A stretch of DNA of 47,683 bases from Allokutzneria sp. NRRL B-24872. GTDB taxonomy: Bacteria > Actinomycetota > Actinomycetes > Mycobacteriales > Pseudonocardiaceae. A program made the translations under genes and the position numbers. The notes under the pieces were generated by a model, which saw only the letters and a list, made by a program, of their open reading frames with translations, made no database searches and had not been told where the DNA came from. Every line of letters starts with the position of its first letter. Within the stretch, counting starts at the first letter, position 1. The DNA is taken from the NCBI RefSeq assembly GCF_002155965.1, contig NZ_MUMH01000093.1, positions 1 through 47,683 of the forward strand, written 5' to 3'. Of this stretch, positions 25,207 to 33,381 are shown piece after piece.

Positions 25207-26282
25207 ACCCTGCCGCTCGGCGTGATCCACACATGGCTGCCGTCCTCACGGTTCTCACACCGCCAGTTGGAGTGCGTCTTCATGTTGTGGTGGTGGCGGC
25301 ACTTCGGCCGGAGATTCTTGATGGTCGTGTTGCTGCCGTTGTAGGGGCGGCAATGATCCACATCGCAGCGCTGTGCCGGTTGCTGGCATCCGATCGCCGT
25401 GCACCTCGGGTAGCGGGCGTTGATCAACTCCCGCTGCTTCGCCGTGGGCCGGTAGGTGTTGCTGACTTCCTCCGCCATCCCAGTCACGGGGTCGGTGAGG
25501 ATGCGTTTCCAGATGCCGCCCGCCGCGATGTCTTGGGCGACGCTTGTCGGGATGGGGCCGTATCCGGCGAGCATCCCGGGGTCGTCGGTCAGGCCGAGTA
25601 GGGCGGTCACCGGCATAGTCAGGTAGACCATCGTCTGCCCCTGCGGCGCGGGAGTGTCCAGGCCCAGCAACAGGTCCCGTGCGACGTCGGCGCGCTTCTG
25701 GTCCAGGGTGCGGTCATCCTTGGGCAGGGACTTGGCGATGCGGTCGATGTGGTCGTAGACCATGGCGGTGTCGTGGGCGGTGAAGGCCATCCGGAGTTCG
25801 GCCATCCCGTCGTCCAGGTTGGTCTTCCACACCAACCGCTCTTTGCGCTTCTCCTCGTGACGGCGCTCAGCTGCCTTGGGGTCGAGCTTGTGGATCAACG
25901 TCTGAGCACGGCGCCGGACCGAGGTGTGGGTGCGGGTCGGGGCGTAGGCCAGGAGATCCGCCTCGGCGATCGAAGCCTGAGGTTCCTTCAAGATCTGCAG
26001 CTGGTCGGCGATGAGGCGGGCTTTGCCCTCATCGATCGACCCCGCCGACAAGGCTGCCAACACTCGGGGTCGTTCGGTGAGTTCTAGGGCGTTGGAGAGG
26101 ATGCCGTCAGCGGCACGTCGGGAGATGTGCAGGGAGGAAGCGACCTCATTCTGGACGTACCGGTCGTCACGATCATCGGCAGCGTTCTGGAATGCGGTCA
26201 AGGCCGAAGCGAGATTCGCTTTCGCATGACACAAAGCAGCGCGACTCGCCTCAACCTCGACCAACAACTCATCGAGGGTCAC
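25161..26282 (-). CDS. DUF222 (13E12 repeat-type) protein with C-terminal HNH endonuclease domain
   Basis: A 373-residue protein with an N-terminal DUF222 region (about 1-250) and a C-terminal HNH domain: CTAIGCQQPAQRCDVDHCRPYNGSNTTIKNLRPKCRHHHNMKTH (seen in parts), with zinc cysteines and the catalytic DVDH histidine intact. This family is abundant in actinobacteria and is linked to the REP13E12 elements of mycobacteria. Base composition is less G/C-biased than in neighbours, suggesting acquisition. The GTG start has TAGAAT (26289-26294) six bases upstream, so it appears leaderless. The biological role is unknown. Confidence 0.88.
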   Translation of the reverse strand: MTLDELLVEVEASRAALCHAKANLASALTAFQNAADDRDDRYVQNEVASSLHISRRAADGILSNALELTERPRVLAALSAGSIDEGKARLIADQLQILKEPQASIAEADLLAYAPTRTHTSVRRRAQTLIHKLDPKAAERRHEEKRKERLVWKTNLDDGMAELRMAFTAHDTAMVYDHIDRIAKSLPKDDRTLDQKRADVARDLLLGLDTPAPQGQTMVYLTMPVTALLGLTDDPGMLAGYGPIPTSVAQDIAAGGIWKRILTDPVTGMAEEVSNTYRPTAKQRELINARYPRCTAIGCQQPAQRCDVDHCRPYNGSNTTIKNLRPKCRHHHNMKTHSNWRCENREDGSHVWITPSGRVHETELEPIAEPAPF

Positions 26283-26288
26283 ACCTCG

Positions 26289-26294
26289 ATTCTA
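26289..26294 (-). promoter_or_regulatory. Putative -10 of the DUF222/HNH gene
   Basis: TAGAAT on the minus strand lies six bases before the GTG start at 26282, with no ribosome-binding site between them. Confidence 0.5.
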
Positions 26295-26394
26295 CCCGCA
26301 AATAATAGTCGATCATGGCTCTAAAGAATGAATTCCCAGGCGTCCCACCACCCGAAAAACGCAACCCCCACCTAACGCAAGGCGCACACGAAAC

Positions 26395-26508
26395 GGTCGG
26401 CTTTACCTGGGGTGCGCGTGCCATACGCTCGCGCGAGGGCCGGGTTCACTACCCGTGCCCCTGTAAGGCCCAGGGGCACGCGCAAGGGGTTCCCAGGTCA
26501 AGCCGACC
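26395..26508. ncRNA. Long structured element with two mutually exclusive hairpins
   Basis: An outer stem pairs 26395-26403 with 26500-26508 and, after one mismatch, 26405-26411 with 26492-26498. Inside it, 26413-26422 is perfectly complementary to 26475-26484, but 26454-26463 is also perfectly complementary to 26471-26480, so the two inner stems cannot coexist. It lies between the map stop and the DUF222/HNH start, both on the minus strand. It could be the map terminator, a leader RNA or part of a mobile element. No named RNA family is recognised. Confidence 0.5.
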
Positions 26509-26581
26509 CCACCCACAAACCAGCGAACCCAACCAAACCGGGAAGCCCAGCCGTACCCCGCTGGAAAGAGCTACAAAAACC

Positions 26582-27349
26582 CTACAAAACAGTCAACACC
26601 ACACCACCGCCAGAAGTAACAGCCACCGTGTGCTCAGAATGCGCAGCCCGCTCCCCATCCACGGTCCGCAACGTCCACCCGTCAACATCCGTCCGATAAG
26701 AATCCAACCCACCAGCCGTAAACATCGGCTCCACCGCCAAAACCAACCCGGGTCGCAAGACCATCCCTCTCCCCGCGCGCCCCTCATTGGCCACGTGCGG
26801 CGATTCGTGCATGGTCCGCCCAATCCCGTGCCCGCCGTATCCCTCCATGATCCCGTAACCCTCGGCCCGCGCCACGACGCCGATCGCGTGCGCGATATCC
26901 CCCAGCCGATTCCCCGGCACGGCCTGAGCGATCCCGGCCGCCAACGCCCGCTCGGTCGCCGAGATCAGCGCCAAGTCCTCCGGCCGAGCCGACCCGACCG
27001 CGAAGCTCACGGCGGCGTCCCCGCACCAGCCGTCCAGCACGACCGCCGAGTCGATGCTCACCAGGTCGCCGTCACCGAGCACGAGCCGCCCTGGCACGCC
27101 GTGCACGATCGCGTCGTTGACGCTCGTGCAGATGACGCCGGGGAACGGGCTCGGCGCCCAGTCCGGGTGGTAGCCCAGGAACGCCGGTTTCGCACCCGCC
27201 TCGGCGATCACGGTCGCGGCGACCTCGTTCAGCTCCAGCAGGGACGCGCCGGGGCGGGCGGCGGCGCGCACGGCGGCGAGGGTGGCGGCGACGACGCGGC
27301 CTGCCTCGCGCATCGCCTCGATCTCTCCGGGGGTCTTCAGCTCGATCAC
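26582..27349 (-). CDS. map: Type I methionine aminopeptidase
   Basis: A 255-residue enzyme that removes the initiator methionine from nascent proteins. The metal ligands are in place: D in VSIDSAVVLDGWCGDAA (two Asp), H in GHGIGRTMHESP, and two Glu in LAVEPMF and AHSEHTVAV; the substrate histidine is in IVHGVPG. The start is GTG at 27349. It is divergent from a small XRE regulator across 47 bp holding a symmetrical operator, so it is likely an inducible accessory copy; a housekeeping map would be expected elsewhere. Confidence 0.95.
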   Translation of the reverse strand: MIELKTPGEIEAMREAGRVVAATLAAVRAAARPGASLLELNEVAATVIAEAGAKPAFLGYHPDWAPSPFPGVICTSVNDAIVHGVPGRLVLGDGDLVSIDSAVVLDGWCGDAAVSFAVGSARPEDLALISATERALAAGIAQAVPGNRLGDIAHAIGVVARAEGYGIMEGYGGHGIGRTMHESPHVANEGRAGRGMVLRPGLVLAVEPMFTAGGLDSYRTDVDGWTLRTVDGERAAHSEHTVAVTSGGGVVLTVL

Positions 27350-27367
27350 GGCACACCTTCCAAGCGG

Positions 27368-27391
27368 GATAACTATACCGGTATTACTATC
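27368..27391. promoter_or_regulatory. Palindromic operator between map and its XRE regulator
   Basis: The 24-bp site reads GATA, three bases, ATACCGGTAT, three bases, TATC: both the core and the flanks are perfectly symmetric. It overlaps the putative -10 TACTAT (27385-27390) of the XRE gene, six bases before its ATG, and lies where the map promoter must be. A dimeric repressor could block both genes. Confidence 0.7.
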
Positions 27392-27396
27392 ACAGC

Positions 27397-27666
27397 ATGG
27401 TGCGAGTGCCGTTGAGCGAGTCGGAGCGGGAGCGCGGCGTGCGACTGGGCCGCGCGCTGCGTGAGGCGCGGGCCGGGCGGAGCATGGTGGAGATCGCCCT
27501 GCGCGCGGGGATCTCCACGGAGACGCTGCGCAAGATCGAGACGGGCCGCATCCCGACCCCGGCCTTCTTCACCGTGGCCTCACTCGCCGACGCGCTCGGA
27601 CTGTCCATGGACCGCCTGCTGCGCGAGGTCGAAGCGCCGGAGGAACCGCTGGCCAGATCATCCTGA
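27397..27666 (+). CDS. Small XRE-family helix-turn-helix regulator
   Basis: An 89-residue protein, essentially one HTH_3 domain: MVEIALRAGISTETLRKIETGRIPTPAFFTVASLADALGLSMDRLLREV. The DNA-recognition helix is around residues 38-50. The divergent map gene and the palindromic operator between them suggest it regulates map and itself. The start is apparently leaderless. No sensor domain is present, so any signal must act through dimerisation, stability or a partner. Confidence 0.9.
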   Translation: MVRVPLSESERERGVRLGRALREARAGRSMVEIALRAGISTETLRKIETGRIPTPAFFTVASLADALGLSMDRLLREVEAPEEPLARSS

Positions 27667-28071
27667 GGACGCGACTCGGCTGGTTTTTCGTCACAAGAGC
27701 ATCACGGTGCGGCGAGCCTCCGGACGGCGTCCCATCCCCTGGATGCGGCCGTCCGGGTGATGATCGTTACCAGGTGGGAGATCCGCTATCCCCTGTGCGA
27801 CAGGGGAATCGCCCAGCTCACCGGCCTCTTGGGACGGTTCGGCCGACAGCCGGCGGACAAGTGCCGCAGGGATTCCGTCATGAAGCGGTGGCTCATGAGC
27901 CGACTTCGTGATTGACTCTGCGCGGTCGTCAGTTTCGTGTGGTTCAAGCTCGCGGAACGGAACATGCGGGCGTTGTTTTCTCCAGGTTCGGCCGGAGAAG
28001 TCGCGTGCAGTACCGACCAGGAGGTCGCGACCGCGACCCCCTACCCCGGCACCTGTCGAGGAGATCAGTAA
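27667..28071 (+). other. Long leader region upstream of the cold-shock gene
   Basis: 405 bp without a confident gene. A TTGACT (27912-27917) could be a -35 element. A perfect hairpin CCCCTGT-GCG-ACAGGGG lies at 27790-27806. The 3' end carries GAGGAG nine bases before the cspA ATG. Part of this may be a structured 5' untranslated region as known for cold-shock mRNAs. Confidence 0.5.
27757..27915 (+). CDS. Possible small ORF in the cspA upstream region
   Basis: GTG-ATG opens a 52-codon frame (VMIVTRWEIRYPLCDRG at its start) with fairly G/C-rich third positions, ending in TGA at 27915. It has no clear ribosome-binding site and I know no family for it. It spans the hairpin at 27790-27806. It could be a real small protein, a leader peptide or chance. 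Confidence 0.2.
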   Translation: MMIVTRWEIRYPLCDRGIAQLTGLLGRFGRQPADKCRRDSVMKRWLMSRLRD

Positions 28072-28278
28072 ATGGCAACGCAGGGCACCGTGAAGTGGTT
28101 CAACTCCGAGAAGGGCTTCGGCTTCATCACCCCGGACAACGGCGGCGCTGACGTCTTCGTGCACTACTCGGAGATCCAGACCAGCGGCTACCGCAGCCTG
28201 GAGGAGAACCAGCGGGTCGAGTTCGAGATCGGCCAGGGCCAGAAGGGCCCGCAGGCCCAGCAGGTCCGTCCGCTCTAA
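28072..28278 (+). CDS. cspA: Cold-shock protein, CspA family
   Basis: A 68-residue single cold-shock domain. The RNA-binding motifs are intact: [15 protein letters not shown] (RNP1) and DVFVHYSEI (RNP2). It binds single-stranded RNA and DNA and acts as an RNA chaperone in the cytoplasm. GAGGAG precedes the ATG. It is monocistronic, with a long upstream leader and a perfect palindromic terminator after the stop. Confidence 0.97.
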   Translation: MATQGTVKWFNSEKGFGFITPDNGGADVFVHYSEIQTSGYRSLEENQRVEFEIGQGQKGPQAQQVRPL

Positions 28279-28304
28279 GGACTCGGGTACCTGAAGCTTC
28301 ACCG

Positions 28305-28340
28305 AACGGCCCCCCGGCTCAGCTGAGCCGGGGGGCCGTT
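28305..28340. terminator. Perfect 36-nt palindrome terminating cspA
   Basis: 28305-28322 is the exact reverse complement of 28323-28340, with a run of six C and six G. It lies 26 bp after the cspA stop and 31 bp before the end of the convergent acyl-CoA dehydrogenase gene, so it can serve both strands. Confidence 0.85.
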
Positions 28341-28371
28341 TCCGTGCGGGGCTGTTTCTCGCGCGGGGCGG

Positions 28372-29589
28372 TTATCCCGCGCGGTAGGGCTTGAGCTCGC
28401 GCCGCGCCAGCGACATGCGGTGCACCTCGTCGGGGCCGTCGGCGAAGCGCAGCAGCCGCGCCTGCACCCACAGCTGGGCCAGCGGGAAGTCCTGGCTGAT
28501 CCCGGCGCCGCCATGGGCCTGGATCGCCTTGTCGATCACCCATTCCGCCATCTGCGGCGTGGCGATCTTGATGGCCTGGATCTCGGTGTGCGCGCCGCGG
28601 TTGCCCACAGTGTCCATCAGCCAGGCCGTCTTGAGCACCAGCAGCCGCGCCTGCTCGATGCGCACGCGGGACTCCGCGATCCACTCCTGCACCACGCCCT
28701 GGTCGGCCAGGGGCTTGCCGAAGGCGACCCGGTCGACGGCGCGACGGCACATCAGCTCCAGCGCGCGCTCGGCCATCCCGATCAGCCGCATGCAGTGGTG
28801 GATGCGGCCGGGGCCCAGGCGGGCCTGTGCGATCGCGAAGCCCTTGCCCTGCCCGCCGACCACGTTGGCCACCGGCACGCGCACGTCGCGGAACTCGATC
28901 TCCGCGTGCCCGCCGTGCGCGGAGTCGGTGTAGCCGAACACGGTCATCCCGCGCTTGACGTGCACGCCGGGGGTGTCCCTCGGCACCAGCACCATGCTCT
29001 GCCGCTGGTGCCGCTCGGCGTCGGGATCGGTCTGCCCCATCACGATGAAGATCGCGCAGTTCGGGTTCATCGCCCCGGAGGACCACCACTTGCGCCCGTT
29101 GATCACGTAGTGGTCGCCGTCGCGCTCGATCCGGGTGGCGATGTTGCTGGCGTCGGAGGAAGCGACATCGGGTTCGGTCATGCAGAACGCCGAGCGGATC
29201 TCCCCCTCCAGCAACGGCTTGAGCCAGCGGTCCTGCTGCTCTTCGGTGCCGAACTCCGCCAGCAGCTCCATGTTGCCGGTGTCCGGGGCCGCGCAGTTGA
29301 GCGCTTCGGGGGCGATCGCGGGGCTGCGCCCGGTGATCTCGGCGAGCGGCGCGTACTGGAGGTTGGTCAGCCCGGCGCCGTGGCGGGCGTCGGGCAGGAA
29401 CAGGTTCCACAGCCCGGCCTTGCGCGCCTCGGCCTTGAGCCCGTCCATCAGCGGCGGAGCCGACCAGCGGCCCGGCTCGGCGGCCAGCTGCTCGTGGTGG
29501 GCGGCCTCGGCCGGGTACACGTGCTCGTCCATGAACGCGGTCAGCCGGGCCTGGTGCTCCCGGGTGGTCTCGTCGGTGGCGAAGTCCAT
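28372..29589 (-). CDS. Acyl-CoA dehydrogenase, ACAD10/11-type
   Basis: A 405-residue flavoprotein. The segments [17 protein letters not shown] and [21 protein letters not shown] match the ACAD10/ACAD11 subgroup more than fatty-acid beta-oxidation enzymes, and [33 protein letters not shown] closes the fold. It directly abuts the APH-kinase gene (TAG then ATG with no gap). In that subgroup the dehydrogenase fold works with a kinase on hydroxyacyl-CoAs. It is convergent with cspA. Confidence 0.92.
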   Translation of the reverse strand: MDFATDETTREHQARLTAFMDEHVYPAEAAHHEQLAAEPGRWSAPPLMDGLKAEARKAGLWNLFLPDARHGAGLTNLQYAPLAEITGRSPAIAPEALNCAAPDTGNMELLAEFGTEEQQDRWLKPLLEGEIRSAFCMTEPDVASSDASNIATRIERDGDHYVINGRKWWSSGAMNPNCAIFIVMGQTDPDAERHQRQSMVLVPRDTPGVHVKRGMTVFGYTDSAHGGHAEIEFRDVRVPVANVVGGQGKGFAIAQARLGPGRIHHCMRLIGMAERALELMCRRAVDRVAFGKPLADQGVVQEWIAESRVRIEQARLLVLKTAWLMDTVGNRGAHTEIQAIKIATPQMAEWVIDKAIQAHGGAGISQDFPLAQLWVQARLLRFADGPDEVHRMSLARRELKPYRAG

Positions 29590-30621
29590 CTACAGTTCCC
29601 CCTCCAGCGCGGCGACGCCGCCCTTGGCCAGCGGCCCGACCATCTGTCCCAGCAGTTCGAACCCGGCGCCCACGGTCTTGCCCTGGGTGTGCCGGTAGTG
29701 GATGCCCTCGACGATCACGCCGAGCTTGAAGTGGCCGAAGGCGACGTACCACGGCAGCTCGGCCGGATCGACGTCGCGGCGGGCGGTGTAGCGCGCGATC
29801 AGCTCCGCCGCGGACGGGAAGCCGGGCACGTCCGCGAAGCTGTCCGCGATGGCGTCACCGATCCCGGCGAGGCGCTCCCAGTAGACGACCAACAGGCCCA
29901 GGTCGGCCAACGGGTCGCCGAGCGTGGCCATCTCCCAGTCCAGGACGGCGCTGATCCGCGCTCCGTTGGCCGTGTCCACCAGCACGTTGTCCAGCCGGTA
30001 GTCGCCGTGCACGATCGCCGCCCGCCCGCTGTCGGGGACGTTGGCGCCCAGGCGCTCCCCCAGCTCGTCCAGCTCCGGCACCGGACGGCTGCGCGAGGCG
30101 TCGAGCTGCTTGCGCCAGCGCGCGAGCTGCCGGGCCATGAAGCCCTCGGGGCGGCCGAAGTCGCTCAGCCCCACCGATGCCGGGTCGACGTCGTGCAGGT
30201 CGGCCAGCACGTCGATGAGCTGGTCGGAGAGCTGGCGCGCGCCGCCCTCGCCGAGCGCAGCGGCCTGTTCCCTGCGCCGCAGCACGGAGCCCGGCGCGCG
30301 CTCCATCAGGTAGAACGGCGCGCCGAGCACGTCAGGATCGGAGCACAGCAGCTCCGCGCGCGGGACCGGCACGGGGGTCTCGCCGAGCGCGGAGATCACC
30401 CGGTACTCCCTGGCCATGTCGTGCGCGGTGGCCAGGACGTGGCCGAGCGGCGGCCTGCGCAGCACCCACTCGGTGCCGCCCGCGTCGGTGAGCAGGTAGG
30501 TCAGGTTGGACCGGCCGCCCGCGATGAGCTCCGCGCTGAGCGGGCCGGTGAGCAGCCCTGGTCGTTCTCGGCTCAGGTACGACTCGGCCGAGGCCAGGTC
30601 GAGGCCGGGTAGTTCGCTCAC
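29590..30621 (-). CDS. APH-type kinase, ACAD10/11- and LvaA-like
   Basis: A 343-residue kinase-fold protein: GGRSNLTYLLTDAGGTEWVLRRPP (nucleotide-binding strand), catalytic loop VHGDYRLDNVLVD and metal site LDWEMATLGDPLADLG. This subgroup occurs next to, or fused with, ACAD10/11-type acyl-CoA dehydrogenases, where the kinase phosphorylates the hydroxyl of 4-hydroxyacyl-CoA. The GTG at 30621 overlaps the HAD stop by 4 bp, and its own stop abuts the dehydrogenase start. The actual substrate here is inferred from family and context. Confidence 0.9.
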   Translation of the reverse strand: MSELPGLDLASAESYLSRERPGLLTGPLSAELIAGGRSNLTYLLTDAGGTEWVLRRPPLGHVLATAHDMAREYRVISALGETPVPVPRAELLCSDPDVLGAPFYLMERAPGSVLRRREQAAALGEGGARQLSDQLIDVLADLHDVDPASVGLSDFGRPEGFMARQLARWRKQLDASRSRPVPELDELGERLGANVPDSGRAAIVHGDYRLDNVLVDTANGARISAVLDWEMATLGDPLADLGLLVVYWERLAGIGDAIADSFADVPGFPSAAELIARYTARRDVDPAELPWYVAFGHFKLGVIVEGIHYRHTQGKTVGAGFELLGQMVGPLAKGGVAALEGEL

Positions 30622-31286
30622 GACGCTCCTTCTCGCAGTTCGTCGGCCAGCGCCGGGACGAGCCCGGCGACGGCGCGGATGGTGACGGCGGAGTCCTTGT
30701 GCAGCAACGCCTGCATGCCCGTGCGGAGCGCGCCGTCCACGTTGGGCTGGGCGTCGTCGAGGAACAGGCAGCGCCGGGGTGCGATGCCGAGCCGGTCGGC
30801 GGTCAGCTGGTAGATGCGCGCCTCCGGCTTGCGCATGCCGACCTCGCCGCTGATCACCAGCTCGTCGAACAGCGGCGCGAGCACGTCCATCGGGTAGCTG
30901 TTGCCCCAACTGTTGGACAGCAGGGCCGTGCGCAGTCCGGCCGCGCGCGCCGCCCGGAGCAGGTCCAGCATGTCGGCGTCCGCGTGCACGGTGGCGAAAG
31001 CCCTGTCCAGCAAGCCTTCCGGCACGATGGCGCGACCGTCCACTGTGGTCAGTCGGGCGGCGAGGACGCGGTTGAACTCGGTGACGTCCAGCTCTCCGCG
31101 CTCCAGCAGGTGCACCGGCGAGTCCGGCGGCGCGTCCCGGCCGAGCCAGTCGCGCAGCATCTCGCCGTAGCTCGCGGGGTCGATGCCGTCGCCGGCCATC
31201 CAGGTGGCGAAGGAGGGGCCGATCGGCGTGGTGAGCACCCCGCCGTAGTCGACAACGAGCGCGCGCACCGGATCTTCGACGACCAT
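30618..31286 (-). CDS. HAD-superfamily hydrolase, ACAD10 N-terminal-like
   Basis: A 222-residue HAD protein. Motif I is VVDYGGVLT: the nucleophile Asp is present but the usual second Asp is Gly, as in the epoxide-hydrolase/ACAD10-like HAD group. Motif II is LLSNSWG, motif III a lysine in GMRKPEARIY, and motif IV FLDDAQPNVDGA. It may be a phosphatase. It is the first gene of the HAD-APH-ACAD operon. TAATGT (31294-31299) lies seven bases before the ATG, suggesting a leaderless start. Confidence 0.88.
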   Translation of the reverse strand: MVVEDPVRALVVDYGGVLTTPIGPSFATWMAGDGIDPASYGEMLRDWLGRDAPPDSPVHLLERGELDVTEFNRVLAARLTTVDGRAIVPEGLLDRAFATVHADADMLDLLRAARAAGLRTALLSNSWGNSYPMDVLAPLFDELVISGEVGMRKPEARIYQLTADRLGIAPRRCLFLDDAQPNVDGALRTGMQALLHKDSAVTIRAVAGLVPALADELREGAS

Positions 31287-31293
31287 TCCCTCG

Positions 31294-31299
31294 ACATTA
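31294..31299 (-). promoter_or_regulatory. Putative -10 of the HAD-APH-ACAD operon
   Basis: TAATGT on the minus strand ends seven bases before the ATG at 31286, leaving no room for a ribosome-binding site. Confidence 0.5.
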
Positions 31300-31436
31300 C
31301 CGACCAGTAGCCCGCTCCGACACCCCGCGCCGGGGTCGGCGGATCGATGGACAGTCCTTTGTGGACGCGGCGGACGGGGCGGTAGGGTCCGCGCGAACCC
31401 GTCGGCGACTCGCCGGGCGGTGCGACGCGACGTTGC

Positions 31437-31450
31437 AATGCGACTGCATT
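31437..31450. promoter_or_regulatory. Candidate TetR operator AATGC-GACT-GCATT
   Basis: A perfect 5-bp inverted repeat with a 4-bp spacer in the divergent region between the HAD operon and the TetR gene. It is locally AT-rich compared with its surroundings, as operators often are. Confidence 0.45.
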
Positions 31451-31495
31451 ATTATGGTGCCGGAAGACGTCGCCGTCGGGAAGTGTGGTGCTCGC

Positions 31496-32101
31496 GTGCC
31501 CAAGCAGGTCGATCACGAGCAGCGGAGGCGGCACATCGCCGAGGCCGTGCTGCGGATCACCAGCCGGGACGGCCTCGAAGCGGTCAGCCTGCGCGACGTC
31601 GCGCGCGAGGCCGGGGTGTCGATGGGCTCGGTCCAGCACTACTTCAAGACCAAGGACGACATGCTCGTCTTCGCGCTGGAGCGGATCGTCGAGAGCGCTC
31701 GCGAGCGCATCCGCACCCGGTTGGAGCCGATGCTGCCGCCGACCTCGATCACCGGGTTGTTCCGGGCGATCGCCGTCGCGGGCCTGCCGATGGACGAGGA
31801 GAGCGTCGAGGAGGCCCGGGTGATCATCGCCTTCGACTCCCGCTCGCACGTCGCCCCCCGCCTCGCCGAGATCAACCAGCGGATCTACGCCGAGTCGCTG
31901 GAGTCGCTGGCGGGGCAGTTCACCGAGCTCCAGAAGATCGGCGGCTTCCCGGAGGAGCGCGATCCGCACCGCGAGGCCGGGGTCTTCCTCGCGGTCGCGG
32001 ACGGGCTGCGCGCGGCGGTGGTGCTCGGCTCGCTCAGCAAGGAGGACGCGGCGCGGATCGCCGAGTACCACGTCGACAGCGTCTTCGGCCCGCCGGAATG
32101 A
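31496..32101 (+). CDS. TetR-family transcriptional regulator
   Basis: A 201-residue regulator with the TetR DNA-binding domain (RRRHIAEAVLRITSRDGLEAVSLRDVAREAGVSMGSVQHYFKTKDDML, in parts) and a variable ligand-binding C-terminus. The GTG at 31496 fits the family length; TGTGGT lies six bases upstream. It is divergent from the HAD-APH-ACAD operon, which it most likely represses; an acyl-CoA or hydroxy acid would be a sensible effector, but that is inference. Confidence 0.9.
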   Translation: MPKQVDHEQRRRHIAEAVLRITSRDGLEAVSLRDVAREAGVSMGSVQHYFKTKDDMLVFALERIVESARERIRTRLEPMLPPTSITGLFRAIAVAGLPMDEESVEEARVIIAFDSRSHVAPRLAEINQRIYAESLESLAGQFTELQKIGGFPEERDPHREAGVFLAVADGLRAAVVLGSLSKEDAARIAEYHVDSVFGPPE

Positions 32102-32147
32102 CGCGTTTGTTCAAGCGCTGAGCCGGTCGCGCGCCGAAGATGGACGC

Positions 32148-33329
32148 GTGACGCGAAAGATCACCGCCGCGCAGCGCCGCGCTCGACTCGGCGCCCGGCA
32201 CCTCCTCGCCCCCTCACACCGCGTGGACTCCGTCGTCGAAGCCGCCAACGCGGTGCTCGCGCTGCACGCGACCGATCCGGCCACGGTGTTCCTGTCGGCG
32301 TGGGCACGGATGCGCTCGCCGGATCTCGGCGTTATGACGCGGGAGCTCTTCGAAGACATGGAACGGCTGTTGTGCATGCGCCGCACCATGTTCGTCATGT
32401 CGCCCGACGTGGCGCCCGCGGTGTGGTCCTCAACGGCGCGGACGATCGCGGCGCGGGAGCACGTCTCGCTGGCGAAGTACCTGCACGAGGGCGGCGGCTG
32501 GGACGCGAAGTGGTTGTCGCAGGCGCACGACGCGGTTCGTGAAGTGCTCGCCGAACGAGGTCAGGCGACGGCGGCGGAGCTGTCGGCGGCCGTGCCGCAG
32601 CTCCGCGAGAAGGTGCTCGTCGCGGCAGGAAAGCCCTACGAGACGGTGCAGAACGTGTGCTCGCGCGTGCTGCGGGCGTTGGCCGTGGACGGGGCGATCC
32701 GCAGGACGGCGCCGCGCGGGTCGTGGACCAGCAACCAGTTCGGGTGGCAGCTCGCGCCGCCGCAGGCGCCCGAGCCGCCCGCCGCCGAGGCCAGGGCGGA
32801 GCTGGTCCGGCGGTGGCTGGAGCGCTTCGGCCCCGGCACGCTGGAGGACGTCAAGTGGTGGACCGGATGGGGGCTCGGCGATACCCGCAAAGCGCTTCAG
32901 GCAGCCGGGGCAGAGGTAGTCCTTTTGGATGAAGGCGAAGGATTTGCCATTCGCCATGAACTTGACGATTCAGGTGAGGTGGAAACCGAAACGTGGGTCG
33001 CGTTGCTTCCCGCGCTGGACCCGACACCAATGGGTTGGAAGCACCGCGACTGGTATTTGCCGCAGGCCCACCGAGCTGCGCTGTTCGACTCCACCGGCAA
33101 TGTCGGGCCGACCGTGTGGCGCGACGGCCAGGTGATCGGGGGCTGGGCGCAGCGCAAGGACGGCACGATCGGCGTCCGGCTGTTCGACAAGCAGCCGCGG
33201 GCGGTGCTGAAAGCGGTGAACACCGAGGCGGAACGCTTGCGGGCGTGGATCGGCGGGGTCAGATTCCTGCCGCGCTTCCGAACTCCACTCGAACGCGAGA
33301 TCGCCTCCGATAACGAATTCCCTCACTAA
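32148..33329 (+). CDS. Winged-helix DNA-binding protein of the AlkZ/HTH_42 family
   Basis: A 393-residue protein of the PF06224-type family, which includes the AlkZ DNA glycosylases that unhook crosslinks or bulky lesions. Recognisable parts are ARHLLAPSHRV, VLALHATDPATVFLSAWAR, LCMRRTMFVM and VALLPALDPTPMGWKHRDWYL. The paired glutamines of classical AlkZ (QxQ) are not present at the expected place (LHATDP), so a different member of the family, such as the AlkX/YcaQ-like group, is more likely. The start is GTG with GAAGAT six bases upstream. Confidence 0.82.
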   Translation: MTRKITAAQRRARLGARHLLAPSHRVDSVVEAANAVLALHATDPATVFLSAWARMRSPDLGVMTRELFEDMERLLCMRRTMFVMSPDVAPAVWSSTARTIAAREHVSLAKYLHEGGGWDAKWLSQAHDAVREVLAERGQATAAELSAAVPQLREKVLVAAGKPYETVQNVCSRVLRALAVDGAIRRTAPRGSWTSNQFGWQLAPPQAPEPPAAEARAELVRRWLERFGPGTLEDVKWWTGWGLGDTRKALQAAGAEVVLLDEGEGFAIRHELDDSGEVETETWVALLPALDPTPMGWKHRDWYLPQAHRAALFDSTGNVGPTVWRDGQVIGGWAQRKDGTIGVRLFDKQPRAVLKAVNTEAERLRAWIGGVRFLPRFRTPLEREIASDNEFPH

Positions 33330-33381
33330 AAATTCTACATTCCTCTGGCCATCTGGACCGTTCAAGCAGCACGCTGTGCCC

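Noticed and set aside
26395-26510. Possible tRNA or tmRNA in the structured region, because of a CGGGTTCACTACCCG arm
   Set aside because: The loop does not fit the TTCRANY consensus, no anticodon arm or 7-bp acceptor is found, and the outer stem is too long. Kept only as an unclassified structured element.
32148-33329. Classical AlkZ glycosylase activity
   Set aside because: The catalytic QxQ motif is not visible at the expected place, so only the wider family is claimed.
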